The notes: generated by a model from the sequence alone, not told the origin. A stretch of 64,000 nt of DNA from Actinacidiphila acididurans (GCF_016918855.1 NZ_JADKYB010000009.1:186001-250000); one strand, 5' to 3'; shown: positions 39,590 to 48,506, counted from the stretch's first letter. Program-made: numbers and translations.

Positions 39590-40444
39590 ATGGTCGCCGG
39601 CACTTCCTGGTCCGCTCAGCAGCAGGCGCTGCGGCACGTGGCGGCCCGGTCGGCCGGAGCCCCGCTCGCTCCCGGGCCGGAGCTCACCGTGAACTTCCAC
39701 CCCGACCGCATGGCGGGCGACCGGCCCCTGCTGCGTCGGATGGCCGAAGACGGCGTCTACTACTCGCAGTTCGTGACCGGGACCAGCAACGGCGGCCTGA
39801 CCGCCCACCCGGGCGGAGACCGGTGGCGCTGGGAGAGCCGTATCTTCGGCGGCGCGTACGACCACGCCCCGGCGCACGAGCGCCCGATCTACGGTGCGCT
39901 GAACCACCGGAACTCGCCGGTCGGCGGAGCGCCCCGATTCGGCTCCTCGTACTTCCGGCTCACCGCCGGCACCCTCGAGCGCACGTCCTTCTGCTATCCG
40001 GACAGTTCGACGCAGCCCTCGGCCTTCGCGGTGACGTCCCGTTTCGCCCTCATCGCCATGGCCGAGGCCGACGGGCTGGACGCCCTGGACGGACACATCG
40101 AGGCGCACGTGCACGGACCCGTCAGGTTCGACCGGGACGTCGAGGCGCTGGTCCTGGACGCCGGCTACCGGGGTACGGACGTGGAGGAGGCGGCCCGCGC
40201 GCTGCCGTGCCCGATCCAGTGGCATCCGGGTTTCCGGCTGACCGTGCAGCGGCTGCGGCAGCACCCCGACTACCGCGGCCAGGAATGCGTCGACCTGGGC
40301 GTGCGGATCGCGGTCGACGGCTGTCTGGATCCCTGGGTGATCGGCAGGGCCGCCCGCACCGGCCGTTACGACCCGCAGGCGCTGAAGAAGGTCTGGCACT
40401 GCCTGGCGCGCTTCGGCGCCCCGGAGCCGGCCCCGAATCCGTAG
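39590..40444 (+). CDS. DUF3626 protein
   Basis: The product has 284 residues from ATG 39590. The opening QALRHVAARSAGAP, then TVNFHPDR (His-Pro-Asp), DGVYYSQFVTGTSNGGLTAHPGGDRWRWESRIFGG (His-containing core) and PIYGALNHR are all highly characteristic of DUF3626. Family members are about 270-320 residues and are known from bacteria generally; their toxin-like or ADP-ribosyl-related function has been proposed but I cannot confirm it. There is no signal peptide. The frame is open upstream of 39590 but with poor coding character. The gene is divergent from the lectin gene (363-bp gap, nothing else seen there) and convergent with the propeller gene. Confidence 0.85.
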   Translation: MVAGTSWSAQQQALRHVAARSAGAPLAPGPELTVNFHPDRMAGDRPLLRRMAEDGVYYSQFVTGTSNGGLTAHPGGDRWRWESRIFGGAYDHAPAHERPIYGALNHRNSPVGGAPRFGSSYFRLTAGTLERTSFCYPDSSTQPSAFAVTSRFALIAMAEADGLDALDGHIEAHVHGPVRFDRDVEALVLDAGYRGTDVEEAARALPCPIQWHPGFRLTVQRLRQHPDYRGQECVDLGVRIAVDGCLDPWVIGRAARTGRYDPQALKKVWHCLARFGAPEPAPNP

Positions 40445-40451
40445 AAGCCGC

Positions 40452-40490
40452 GGACCACCGGGCCGGACCACCGGGCCGGACCACCGGCCC
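40452..40490. repeat. Three tandem 13-bp units after the DUF3626 gene
   Basis: GGACCACCGGGCC stands twice (40452-40464, 40465-40477) and once with one transposition, GGACCACCGGCCC (40478-40490). It begins 7 bases after the DUF3626 stop. Non-coding tandem array. Confidence 0.85.
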
Positions 40491-40527
40491 GGGACCTCGC
40501 CCGGCCCGGCGGCCCGCTTTCCGCAAA

Positions 40528-40566
40528 CGGGTGTTCCCCGCCCACCAACCGGGCGGAGAACACCCG
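40528..40566. terminator. Bidirectional hairpin between the DUF3626 and propeller genes
   Basis: CGGGTGTTCCCCGCCC (40528-40543) pairs with GGGCGGAGAACACCCG (40551-40566) with one mismatch and a 7-base loop. It sits between two convergent stops (40444 and 40578) and could serve both. Confidence 0.8.
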
Positions 40567-40577
40567 CTGCCGCGATA

Positions 40578-41939
40578 TCAGAACAGGGCGGTGTACGTGT
40601 TCCACCCGCCGCCGACGTGCACGCGCGGGCCCGGGATCTGGCCCACCGACAGGGTGTAGAACCAGAGCTGCCCGCTCTTGTCCACCGCGACCAGCGCCGG
40701 GTACTTGTGGTCGTCGCCCGCCCAAGTGCCGCTCAGCGCCGTGTAGATGTTCCAGCCGGCGCCCACCCGTACCCGCGGCCACAGCGGCGCGTTACCGGTG
40801 TCGTAGTCGTTGCGGCTGTACGACCACAGCACACCGGAGGCGTCGCGTGCCAGCAGGCCGTCGCCGAAGGTGACGATCTGCGTGTACGCGTTCCAGCCGG
40901 CGCCGACCCGCACGCGCGGCGCGAACGGCCTGCTCGGGTTGCCGGTCGCACGGTAGAACCACATCACGCCGTCCCGGTCCACGGCCACCAGGTCGCCGGA
41001 GCGGGTGCCGTTGATCAGGTCGTCGAGGTGACCGCCGGTGCCGGCGACGGTGCGGTAGATGTTCCAGCCGGCGCCGACCCGTATCCGCGGGGCGAACGGC
41101 TGCTCCGGGACGCCGGAGTGCCGGTAGTACCACAGGACGCCGTCCTTGTCGCGGGCCACCATGTCGCCGTCCCCGGCGGCGTTCGTGCTGACCAGCGGCG
41201 TGATGGCGGTGTAGGCGTTCCAGCCGCCGCCGACCTTCGCCCGGGGCCAGAACGGGCTTTGCGGGTAGTAGTAGTACTTGCCCCCGTACCGCCACAGCGT
41301 GCCGGCGGCGTCCCGCCCGTACAGCGACCCGGTCCACGAGGCGGGCCGGGTGCCCTTGTGGTACCGGACCGTCGCGGCGGCGTCGGCCACGACCCGGCCG
41401 GTGGCGTCGGTCAGCTGCACGTCGCCGGTCAGCATCCGGTCGTCGGGCAGCGCGAGGTAGTCGGCGGAGATCGTCACGTCCCAGGTCATCACCGGTGCCG
41501 CGGCGGCGCTCGGCAGCGCGAGCCGCAGCCAGGTGTCCCAGGGGCCGGAGGTGCCGGCGCCCTGCCCGCGCCACTGGCACGGCCGGTAGGCGCTGTCGTC
41601 GACCGCGCACGTGGAGTGCAGGTGGGACGCCGCCTGCACGGTCCCGAGCGCGGGAAGCTGCCGCGGATCGAACTTCAGCACCGCCGAGACCGGCCCCTGC
41701 ACGCCGGACGGCAGGTGCGCGGTGAAGAAGGTGGTGGCCGAGGTGTTCCCGCCGCCGACCACCTGCGGGATGCCGCCCTGCTGGACGACGGTGCCGGTCG
41801 GCGGCGTGGTGTCGGCCAGGGCCGAGGGCGCCGCGGTCAGCGGCAGGACGAGCGCCGCGGCGGCGGCCGCCAGCAGCCGCGGCCGGCGCCGCCCCGCGCG
41901 CAGCAGGCGCGGCAGAGCGGGAATGATCGGTAAAGCCAT
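40578..41939 (-). CDS. Secreted tachylectin-like beta-propeller protein
   Basis: The product has 453 residues from ATG 41939, after GGGGGACC. A signal peptide (about 1-42; ending in ALADT) is followed by an N-terminal beta domain (45-200) with two cysteines (STCAVDDSAYRPCQW). The C-terminal 250 residues are five repeats, each near 45-50 residues, with the shared core RVGAGWNxYT followed by D(K/R)DGVLWYYR-like blades (GGGWNAYTA, GAGWNIYRT, GAGWNAYTQ, GAGWNIYTA, GGGWNTYTA). This is the tachylectin-2/PF14517-like propeller plan, so sugar binding is likely. It lacks any enzyme motif. Resembles the FG-GAP protein at 14211 only in its general fold. Confidence 0.8.
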   Translation of the reverse strand: MALPIIPALPRLLRAGRRRPRLLAAAAAALVLPLTAAPSALADTTPPTGTVVQQGGIPQVVGGGNTSATTFFTAHLPSGVQGPVSAVLKFDPRQLPALGTVQAASHLHSTCAVDDSAYRPCQWRGQGAGTSGPWDTWLRLALPSAAAAPVMTWDVTISADYLALPDDRMLTGDVQLTDATGRVVADAAATVRYHKGTRPASWTGSLYGRDAAGTLWRYGGKYYYYPQSPFWPRAKVGGGWNAYTAITPLVSTNAAGDGDMVARDKDGVLWYYRHSGVPEQPFAPRIRVGAGWNIYRTVAGTGGHLDDLINGTRSGDLVAVDRDGVMWFYRATGNPSRPFAPRVRVGAGWNAYTQIVTFGDGLLARDASGVLWSYSRNDYDTGNAPLWPRVRVGAGWNIYTALSGTWAGDDHKYPALVAVDKSGQLWFYTLSVGQIPGPRVHVGGGWNTYTALF

Positions 41940-42345
41940 CAACTGGTCCCCCCGTGACGGGATACGGGTACGCCGCACCGTCATGCCCGCGTGAGGGCAT
42001 GCGGCGGCGCACCGGTGAACAGGAAGGGTGAACAGGAACGACCGGCCGGCACGGTGGCACCTGCCACGGTGCCGCCCCCACCCCCTGTGGCGAGCGCGCC
42101 GGTCTCCCCGTATGACGACGCGGCGCCGTGAATGGTTGTAGTCCTGCATGCGAACACCGGGTGAACGCAGCGCCTGGGCCTGGTCCTTGGACGCTGTTCG
42201 TCACCCCGGGCCGGCCCGCTTCCCGGCCGGGGGTGAGGGTGGCGGCGGATCGTCCCGGTCCGGACCCGTCTCACCGCAGATGTCCGCCCGGGAAGGGCTG
42301 CCGTTGGTTAAAGGACGAACTAAGAAGCGGAACAGGGAGTACCAC

Positions 42346-42384
42346 ATGCGTTCGACCGGCAGGCAAACTACACGCCAGCGCTGA
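42346..42384 (+). CDS. Possible 12-codon leader upstream of the sedolisin gene
   Basis: ATG 42346 with AGGGAG 8-13 bases upstream opens MRSTGRQTTRQR and stops at 42384. It is not in the frame of the protease that follows. The good ribosome site and position make a leader peptide possible; alternatively it is the original start of the protease, cut off by a frameshift in between. Confidence 0.3.
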   Translation: MRSTGRQTTRQR

Positions 42385-42401
42385 TCTTGCAGCGCCAGCG
42401 C

Positions 42402-44495
42402 GTGGGGCCACGAGCCCCGACGGACCGTCACGTTGGAGTAGCCATCACCCACATACTGAAACCCAGAACCCTGCGGGGCCGCGCGGTCGTCGTCGCGGCC
42501 GCGTCACTCGGCCTGGCGGCCGGGTCGCTCGCACTGGCCGCCCCGTCCCAGGCGTCCGGGGCCGCAGCCCCGGCCAGGGCCATCGCGGGAACCCACCCCG
42601 CCTGGGCCACCGCGTCCGCGGACGCCGGCCGGATCCCCGCCACCACCAAGATCACCGGCACCGTGTACCTGGCCGGACAGGACCCCGCGGGGCTGACCGC
42701 CTACGCCACGGCCGTCTCCGACCCGAACAGCCCGGACTACGGCAAGTTCCTCACCCCGGCCGCCTACCAGGCCCGGTTCGGCGCCACCCCGGCGCAGATC
42801 GCGGCCGTCCAGAAGTGGGCGAAGGACGCCGGCCTGACGGTGGTGAAGGCCACCGAGCACGCCGTCACCGTCCAGGGCACCGACACCGCGATCACCAAGG
42901 CGTTCGGCACCGGCATCGAGCAGTACCGCGTCTCCGGCCAGTTGCGGCACGCCCCGGCCCGCGACGTGGCCGTCCCGGCGTCCGTGTCGTCAGCCGTCAT
43001 CGGCGTGGCCGGTCTCGCCTCGCCGGGTACGAACACGGCGCGGCCGGACTACGTCAGGACCGACACCAAGGCCGACAACGTTGCCACCGCTCAGGCGGCC
43101 CCGGCGGCCCGGCCCGCCGACGGCCTGCCCACCACGGCGACCTGCTCGGACTACTGGGGCCAGAAGCCGGCCACGGGCGCGCCGGCCGGATACACCGCCG
43201 GTCCCGTCGCGTTCGACCAGTGCTCGTACCACCCTTCGCAGCTGCGCAAGGCGTACGGCATCACCGCCTCCGGCCTGACCGGCAAGGGCGCGACCGTCGC
43301 CATCGTGGACGCCTACGGCAGCTCCACCATGGAGGCGGACGCGAACCAGTACGCGACCGGCCACGGTGACAAGGCCTTCCGCCCCGGCCAGTACAGCGAG
43401 CACGTGGACCCGGCGCAGTGGAACAGCCAGTCGCTGTGCGGCGGTCCGGCCGGCTGGGCCCCGGAAGAGGCCCTCGACGTCGAGATGGCGCACGGCCTGG
43501 CGCCCGACGCCAACGTCGTGTACGTGGGCGCCAACTCGTGCCTGGACGACGACCTGCTGGCCGCGATCAGCACGATCGTGGACAACCACCTGGCCGACGT
43601 CGTCTCCAACTCGTGGGGTGAGCTGATGCACACCACCGACGGGGCCGACGTGACCGCCACCGAGATCGCCGCCTACGAGCAGGTCTTCAAGCAGGCCGCG
43701 GTCGAGGGCATCGGCATCGGCTTCTCCGCGGGCGACTGCGGCGACAGCAGCCCGGCCGCCGCGGCCACCGGCGCCAACTGCCAGGCGGACTCCTCGCGTG
43801 CGCAGGCCAACTGGCCCGACTCCGACCCGTGGGTGACCTCGGTCGGCGGTACCGCGCTGGCCCGCTCCGACGCCAGCGGCACGTACGGCTTCGAGAGCGA
43901 CATGGGTACGCTGCGCTCCTCGCTGTCCGCGGACGGCAAGAGCTGGACGCCGTTCCCGCCCCCGTTCTACTTCGGCGGTGGCGGCGGCACCAGCGAGGAC
44001 TTCGCCCAGCCCTGGTACCAGACCGGCACCGTGCCCGGCTCCCTCGCCCGCACCCTGATGACCGGCGCGAGGACCAAGCAGGCGATGCGGGTCACCCCGG
44101 ACGTGTCCATGAACGGCGACCTGTACACCTCCGTTGCCGTCGGCCTGTCCGACGGCGCCCCCTACAGCGAGGGCGGCTACGGGGGCACCAGCGTCTCCTC
44201 CCCGGAGTTCGCGGCCGTGCAGGCCGACGCCATCCAGGCCCGCGGCCACGCGATCGGCTTCGCCAACCCCTCGGTCTACGACCGCGCCCACCTCTTCCGC
44301 GACGTCGTCGACCAGGCCGCCCAGCGCCACCGGGCCCCCCTGGTCAACATCCACGACGCCGGCGTCGTCAACGGCGCCCTGGTCGCCCGCCTGATCGTCT
44401 TCGGCCAGGACACCTCGCTCAACGCCGTCCCCGGCTACGACGAGGCCACCGGCGTCGGCTCGCCGACCCAGTCCTACCTGAAGTCCTTCCGCTGA
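42402..44495 (+). CDS. Secreted S53 sedolisin-type serine-carboxyl peptidase
   Basis: The protein has about 690 residues. After the signal peptide (core RGRAVVVAAASLGLAAGSLALA) comes a pro-domain (ITGTVYLAGQDPAGLTAYATAVSDPNSPDYGKFLTP and TPAQIAAVQKWAKDAGL) that folds the enzyme and is removed. The catalytic domain has EEALDVEMAHG (Glu and Asp), FSAGDCGD (oxyanion Asp), and GYGGTSVSSPEFA (Ser). The last 70 residues carry the Ca site region NIHDAGVV. Sedolisins are acid-stable endopeptidases. The start is uncertain: GTG 42402 or TTG 42387 have no ribosome site; ATC 42444 has GGAG at the right distance. A hairpin follows the stop. Confidence 0.9.
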   Translation: MGPRAPTDRHVGVAITHILKPRTLRGRAVVVAAASLGLAAGSLALAAPSQASGAAAPARAIAGTHPAWATASADAGRIPATTKITGTVYLAGQDPAGLTAYATAVSDPNSPDYGKFLTPAAYQARFGATPAQIAAVQKWAKDAGLTVVKATEHAVTVQGTDTAITKAFGTGIEQYRVSGQLRHAPARDVAVPASVSSAVIGVAGLASPGTNTARPDYVRTDTKADNVATAQAAPAARPADGLPTTATCSDYWGQKPATGAPAGYTAGPVAFDQCSYHPSQLRKAYGITASGLTGKGATVAIVDAYGSSTMEADANQYATGHGDKAFRPGQYSEHVDPAQWNSQSLCGGPAGWAPEEALDVEMAHGLAPDANVVYVGANSCLDDDLLAAISTIVDNHLADVVSNSWGELMHTTDGADVTATEIAAYEQVFKQAAVEGIGIGFSAGDCGDSSPAAAATGANCQADSSRAQANWPDSDPWVTSVGGTALARSDASGTYGFESDMGTLRSSLSADGKSWTPFPPPFYFGGGGGTSEDFAQPWYQTGTVPGSLARTLMTGARTKQAMRVTPDVSMNGDLYTSVAVGLSDGAPYSEGGYGGTSVSSPEFAAVQADAIQARGHAIGFANPSVYDRAHLFRDVVDQAAQRHRAPLVNIHDAGVVNGALVARLIVFGQDTSLNAVPGYDEATGVGSPTQSYLKSFR

Positions 44496-44516
44496 GCCGG
44501 CCCTTCGGGTGACACC

Positions 44517-44560
44517 GCGCCGGGTGCGGCCTGCCTGCGTCGGCAGGCGGCACCCGGCGC
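44517..44560. terminator. Long hairpin between convergent sedolisin and DUF6000 genes
   Basis: GCGCCGGGTGC (44517-44527) and GCACCCGGCGC (44550-44560) form the outer stem and CCTGCC/GGCAGG the inner one around a short GCGT-containing loop. It starts 21 bases after the sedolisin stop. Confidence 0.85.
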
Positions 44561-44590
44561 GGGGGCGTCCGGGGGACGCGCCGACGGCGG

Positions 44591-45394
44591 TCAGGACGTG
44601 CGTATCGCCGGGCGGCCGGCCCTTCGACAGGTGGGACAGGCTTGCGTGGAGCCGCGCCCGTAGCGGTGGATGGGAGCTGCGCAGCCCGCACAGGGACCGA
44701 TGTTCCACACCGCGCAGCCGAACCGGGCCGCCGCCTCGCTCTTTTCCTGAGGCGTCGCCCGAAGCGGCGGGCCGTAGGTCGTCCATCCGTCGTGGAAATC
44801 GCACAGGGCGTCCGTGGTGTCGCGCAGCCGCTCCACCGTCCACCCGCTCGGGAGCCAGCCGGTCCAGCCCGCGAACCATCCGTCCCACAGGCCGCCGGGC
44901 ACTGTGAAACGCGCGGCGTAATCCGTTCCCAGCCCGGCATCCAGCCGCAGCAGCGCCCCGAGCGCCCCGGACTGTTCCCAGCGCAGGTCCGTGCGCGGGA
45001 GGTAGCGCTCCAGATACGCGCTCAGGATCTGCGCGTCCTCGAGCGTGCCGAACCGGGCCAGGGCGAGGCAGTAGGCATTGCAGTAGCCGTTCGCCCCGGC
45101 GAACAGCAACTCCGCTATGCGCCCCCGCAGGCGCGTGCGCAACCCGACGGCGCACAGCCAGGTGCCGGTCAGGCTGAACCGCCACTGCCCGCGCAGCAGC
45201 GCATCCAGCTCGGCGTCCGACGCGACCGCCGCGTCCACGACGAGGGTCCTGACGAAGGCGGACTGCTCCGGCTCCTCCATCCGGTAGAACGCCAGGCTCA
45301 TGAGCTGCAGATACCGCAGCGGTTCGTGCGCGGGAGCGACATACCGCGGGACCACGTGCCCCATCCCAATGGTCCTGGGGTCCACGCTCTTCAT
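44591..45394 (-). CDS. DUF6000 family protein
   Basis: The product has 267 residues from ATG 45394, after GGGAGGA. The core matches the DUF6000 pattern: PRYVAPAHEPLRYLQLMSLAF, LDALLRGQWRFSLTGTWLCAVGLR, and GYCNAYCLALARFGTLEDAQILSAYLERYLPRTDL. The first 190 residues are alpha-helical and Leu-rich. The C-terminus carries extra cysteines (CAVWNIGPCAGC and CPTC), a possible zinc ribbon. It is widely found in Streptomyces and some other bacteria, of unknown function. It is divergent from a WD-repeat-like protein gene. Confidence 0.82.
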   Translation of the reverse strand: MKSVDPRTIGMGHVVPRYVAPAHEPLRYLQLMSLAFYRMEEPEQSAFVRTLVVDAAVASDAELDALLRGQWRFSLTGTWLCAVGLRTRLRGRIAELLFAGANGYCNAYCLALARFGTLEDAQILSAYLERYLPRTDLRWEQSGALGALLRLDAGLGTDYAARFTVPGGLWDGWFAGWTGWLPSGWTVERLRDTTDALCDFHDGWTTYGPPLRATPQEKSEAAARFGCAVWNIGPCAGCAAPIHRYGRGSTQACPTCRRAGRPAIRTS

Positions 45395-45522
45395 ACGGGC
45401 ATCCTCCCCCCTCCCACCGACAAAACCGTGACTGGCACCCAGGGCGTCAGTCAGGGCCCACGCCGCCACTCGGGTCGCGGCCTTGGCCTCGCCGCACGAG
45501 CCACTGCGAATACGGTGTCGCC

Positions 45523-46785
45523 GTGAGTGTTGTCGATACCGTCGCCCGTGCCCACATCGGCAGCGAATGCGAGCAGTTGATATGTCATCCACGCCTTCCC
45601 CTGGTGGCCGGCCTGGACGCGGAACGTCCGGCCGTGCACATCTGGGACTGCGGCGCAGGACAGCTGCGGCAACTCGGTTCTGTCGGCGCCGAGTCGAGCG
45701 TCTACGGCGATGCCATCGGCTGGGACCGAATGGAGCGGACCCCCGCGGTGGCATGGCATCCGCACCAGCCGCTGCTCGTAGTGGCGGGCGAGGACGGGGT
45801 GGTGCAGTGGACGCCCGCCGGGCTGCGCGAGCCGGACGGCATTCCGCCCACTGCCGACTACCGCAGCCTGGTGTTCAGCCCGGACGGCCGGGCGCTGTGG
45901 GCGTCGCCGTCATCAGGCGATGAAGGCGACGCCTGGGACAGCTCGGACATCATCGACCTGGCCTCGGGCACGGTCGGTTCCGGCCCGCGGTGGGACACCG
46001 GAGTCGCCGAACACCCCGCCGGCGGGATGGTGGCCACGCTCGCCGGCGATCAAGCCGAGACCCTCGGCCTGTTCGCCCGGGTCGACCACACGGCGGCCGG
46101 GCCTGCCGCGATGCGCGTGCTGCGCCGGGCGCTGATCCTGGACGCCGACGGCTACCGGACACCGATCTTCAGCCCCGACGGACGCCACCTCGCGATCCGG
46201 GGCAACGCCTACGAGAACTCGCTGGACGTATTCGAGTTCCCCTCGCTTCACCTCATCCTGGCGACCACCCTCGGCGACCCCAATCCGGGCCACCCCGCCC
46301 CGCAGGAGTGGCTCGACCGGATGCAGGCATGGTCGCGGCACAACATCGCCTTCGCAGCCCGGCCCGGCGTGCTCTGGGTCGGCACCCCCGCCGGGACCCT
46401 GGTCGAAATCGACCTCGACACCCACGACGCGGCCGAGCACGACGTACTGCCCGGGCTCCCGGTGACCGCGCTGGCCGCCACGGCAACGGGCGAACTCCTC
46501 GTCGCCGGCGGCGGAGGCGATCTCCTGCTCCTGTCCGTACGCGACGACTCCGCGCGAACCCGCACTACGGACGGCGATACGCCGCAGGCCGCGCTCGCGG
46601 CGTTCCTGGACGCCACCTCCGAGGTCCCTGACGACGGCGACCTCGAAACCCACCTCGTCCTCACCGACGGATCCCGTACATGGGAAGCGGACGACCTGGG
46701 AAAAGTGACCACCGCGACCGCAACGGATCCCACCTGGCTGCGACTTCGGGCTGCCGTCAACGAGGTGTTCGACCGCAGCACGTGA
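45523..46785 (+). CDS. WD40-like beta-propeller protein
   Basis: The product has 420 residues from GTG 45523. WD-type blade fragments repeat through the protein: AERPAVHIWDCGAG, VAWHPHQPLLVVAGEDGVVQWTPAG, SLVFSPDGRALWASP, PIFSPDGRHLAIRGNAYENSLDVFEF and LAATATGELLVAGGGGDLLLLSV. The blades are irregular, as in bacterial WD40 proteins. There is no signal peptide or membrane segment, so it is likely cytosolic. It is divergent from DUF6000 with a 128-bp gap, suggesting shared control. Role unknown; scaffold or sensor is possible. Confidence 0.75.
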   Translation: MSVVDTVARAHIGSECEQLICHPRLPLVAGLDAERPAVHIWDCGAGQLRQLGSVGAESSVYGDAIGWDRMERTPAVAWHPHQPLLVVAGEDGVVQWTPAGLREPDGIPPTADYRSLVFSPDGRALWASPSSGDEGDAWDSSDIIDLASGTVGSGPRWDTGVAEHPAGGMVATLAGDQAETLGLFARVDHTAAGPAAMRVLRRALILDADGYRTPIFSPDGRHLAIRGNAYENSLDVFEFPSLHLILATTLGDPNPGHPAPQEWLDRMQAWSRHNIAFAARPGVLWVGTPAGTLVEIDLDTHDAAEHDVLPGLPVTALAATATGELLVAGGGGDLLLLSVRDDSARTRTTDGDTPQAALAAFLDATSEVPDDGDLETHLVLTDGSRTWEADDLGKVTTATATDPTWLRLRAAVNEVFDRST

Positions 46786-46847
46786 CGTACCCGGCCGGCG
46801 TACGGCAGCATCGGGGCGGTGTCACCGGCGGTCGGTAGCGTGAGGCC

Positions 46848-47378
46848 GTGATGGTGGGCACCGCGACGACCCGGCTGGTCGTCCTGCGCGGCAACAGCGC
46901 ATCGGGCAAGTCGTCCGTCGCGGCCGGCCTCCGCGAGGAGTTCGGCCGCGGCCTGGCCCTGGTCGGCCAGGACAACCTGCGCCGCATCGTGCTGCGCGAA
47001 CGCGACCTGCCCGGCGCACCCAACATCGGCCTGATCGACACCGTCGCCCGCTACGCCCTGGACGCCGGGTATCACGTCGTCGTCGAAGGCATCCTGCACG
47101 CCGAACGCTACGGCGACATGCTCGCCCGCCTGCGCGCCGACCACCGCGGCCCGACCCACGGCTACTATCTGGACGTGCCGTTCGAGGAGACGCTCGCCCG
47201 CCACGCCACCAAGCCGCAGGCGAGCGAGTACGGCGAAGCGCAGATGCGCGACTGGTACCGGCCCCTCGACCTGCTGCCCGGCGCGGTCGAGACCGTCATC
47301 GGCGCCGACAGCACCCTCGCCGTGACCGTCGCCCGCATCATGCTCGACACCGGACTGGCCGCCCTGCGGCCCGTTTGA
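46848..47378 (+). CDS. P-loop small-molecule kinase (zeta-toxin/AAA_33-like)
   Basis: The product has 176 residues from GTG 46848. The Walker A motif is RGNSASGKSSVAAGL; ALVGQDNLRRIVLRE follows as the substrate-site helix, and HVVVEGILHAERYGDML is the Walker B/lid region. SQxDxxR-like residues (GQDNLRR) resemble zeta-toxin and chloramphenicol phosphotransferase-like kinases. No epsilon-type antitoxin gene accompanies it, so a metabolic or resistance kinase is as likely as a toxin. It lies 62 bases after the WD-repeat gene on the same strand, probably in one message. Confidence 0.85.
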   Translation: MMVGTATTRLVVLRGNSASGKSSVAAGLREEFGRGLALVGQDNLRRIVLRERDLPGAPNIGLIDTVARYALDAGYHVVVEGILHAERYGDMLARLRADHRGPTHGYYLDVPFEETLARHATKPQASEYGEAQMRDWYRPLDLLPGAVETVIGADSTLAVTVARIMLDTGLAALRPV

Positions 47379-47516
47379 GCAGGCAGGGCGGCCGCCCGCG
47401 CGCCGGCCGCAGCCCCGAAGGCGCCCTGGATGCGAACGCCCCGGCAGCGCCGACCGGTTCGCATGACCGCGGGCCCGCGGTGGGTAGGGGTGGGGCACGG
47501 GGGATGGGGGAGGACC

Positions 47517-48506
47517 GTGTTTCAGAAGGTGTTCCGGAGCGCGGATCTGCCGGCGGGGGAGCGGCTGGCCGCCGCGCACGAGCTCTTCGGCCACAGCGTG
47601 CTGCCGATGCGGCTGGTCAACCAGGCGGACTCGCCGTTCGAGGCCATGGTGCGGCACGTGGACCTCGCGCCGCTGAGGGTGATGGAACTCGCGGCGACGC
47701 CTGCCTCGGTGCTGCGCACTGAGCGGTTGATCCGGCGGGGCGACCCGGAGATGCTCTCGGTCATTCTCCCGGTGAACGGTGGCCTGGCGGTGAGCCAGTC
47801 CGGGCGGGAGACCGTCGTCGGCCGGGACCAGCTCGCCCTCTACGACAGCTCGCGGCCCTTCGAGATACGGGTGGCGGCGGCCGGCGGCATGACCACGGTG
47901 GTCTCCGCGCACGCCCCGCGCGCCCTGCTGGAACTGCCGCAGGCACGGTTCGGCCGGCTGCTGGCCCGGCCGCTGCCGGCCGGAAGGGGCTCGGGCTTCG
48001 GCGGCCTGCTCACGCAGCTGCTGACCGACGTGACCGGCGACGCCGACACCTTCGCCCCCACCGACCTGGCCCGCCTGGGCGGTATCACCCACGACCTGCT
48101 GACCGCGCTGGTCGCCCACCACCTCGACGCCGAGGCCGCCGTACCCGACCCCGCACACCAGCACACGCTGCTGCTGCGCATCGACTCCTTCGTCCAGCAG
48201 CACCTCCACGACGCCGCACTGTCCCCCGCCGCCATCGCCGCCGCCCACCACATCTCGGTCAGCCACCTGCACCGCCTGTTCGCGCCCCGCGGCACCACCG
48301 TCGCGGCCTCCATCCGCCGCCAGCGCCTGGAACGGGCCCGCCGCGACCTCGCCGACCCCGCGCTGCTCGACATGCCGGTGCACCGCATCGCGACCCGCTG
48401 GGGCTTCACCGGCCACTCGACCTTCACCCGCGCCTTCCGCGCCGCCTACGGCGCCCCGCCCCGCGACTACCGCCACCAGACCGCGGCGGCGCCCAGGGCC
48501 GCGTAG
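47517..48506 (+). CDS. AraC-family regulator, paralogue of the gene at 18581
   Basis: The product has 329 residues from GTG 47517, with GGAGG 3-8 bases upstream, close but usable. N-terminus: KVFRSADLPAGERLAAAHELF, then VNGGLAVSQSGRETVV and LALYDSSRPFEI, the AraC_binding_2 domain. C-terminal helix-turn-helix motifs: LSPAAIAAAHHISVSHLHRLF and VHRIATRWGFTGHSTFTRAF, ending GAPPRDYR. It aligns over its full length with the regulator at 18581-19591 (same DLPA-ERLAA opening, LALYDSS, AAAHHxSxSxLHRLF, RIATRWGF/QIAARWGF). The two genes are probably ancient duplicates or members of a large family. No clear target is adjacent. A strong terminator follows immediately. Confidence 0.9.
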   Translation: MFQKVFRSADLPAGERLAAAHELFGHSVLPMRLVNQADSPFEAMVRHVDLAPLRVMELAATPASVLRTERLIRRGDPEMLSVILPVNGGLAVSQSGRETVVGRDQLALYDSSRPFEIRVAAAGGMTTVVSAHAPRALLELPQARFGRLLARPLPAGRGSGFGGLLTQLLTDVTGDADTFAPTDLARLGGITHDLLTALVAHHLDAEAAVPDPAHQHTLLLRIDSFVQQHLHDAALSPAAIAAAHHISVSHLHRLFAPRGTTVAASIRRQRLERARRDLADPALLDMPVHRIATRWGFTGHSTFTRAFRAAYGAPPRDYRHQTAAAPRAA

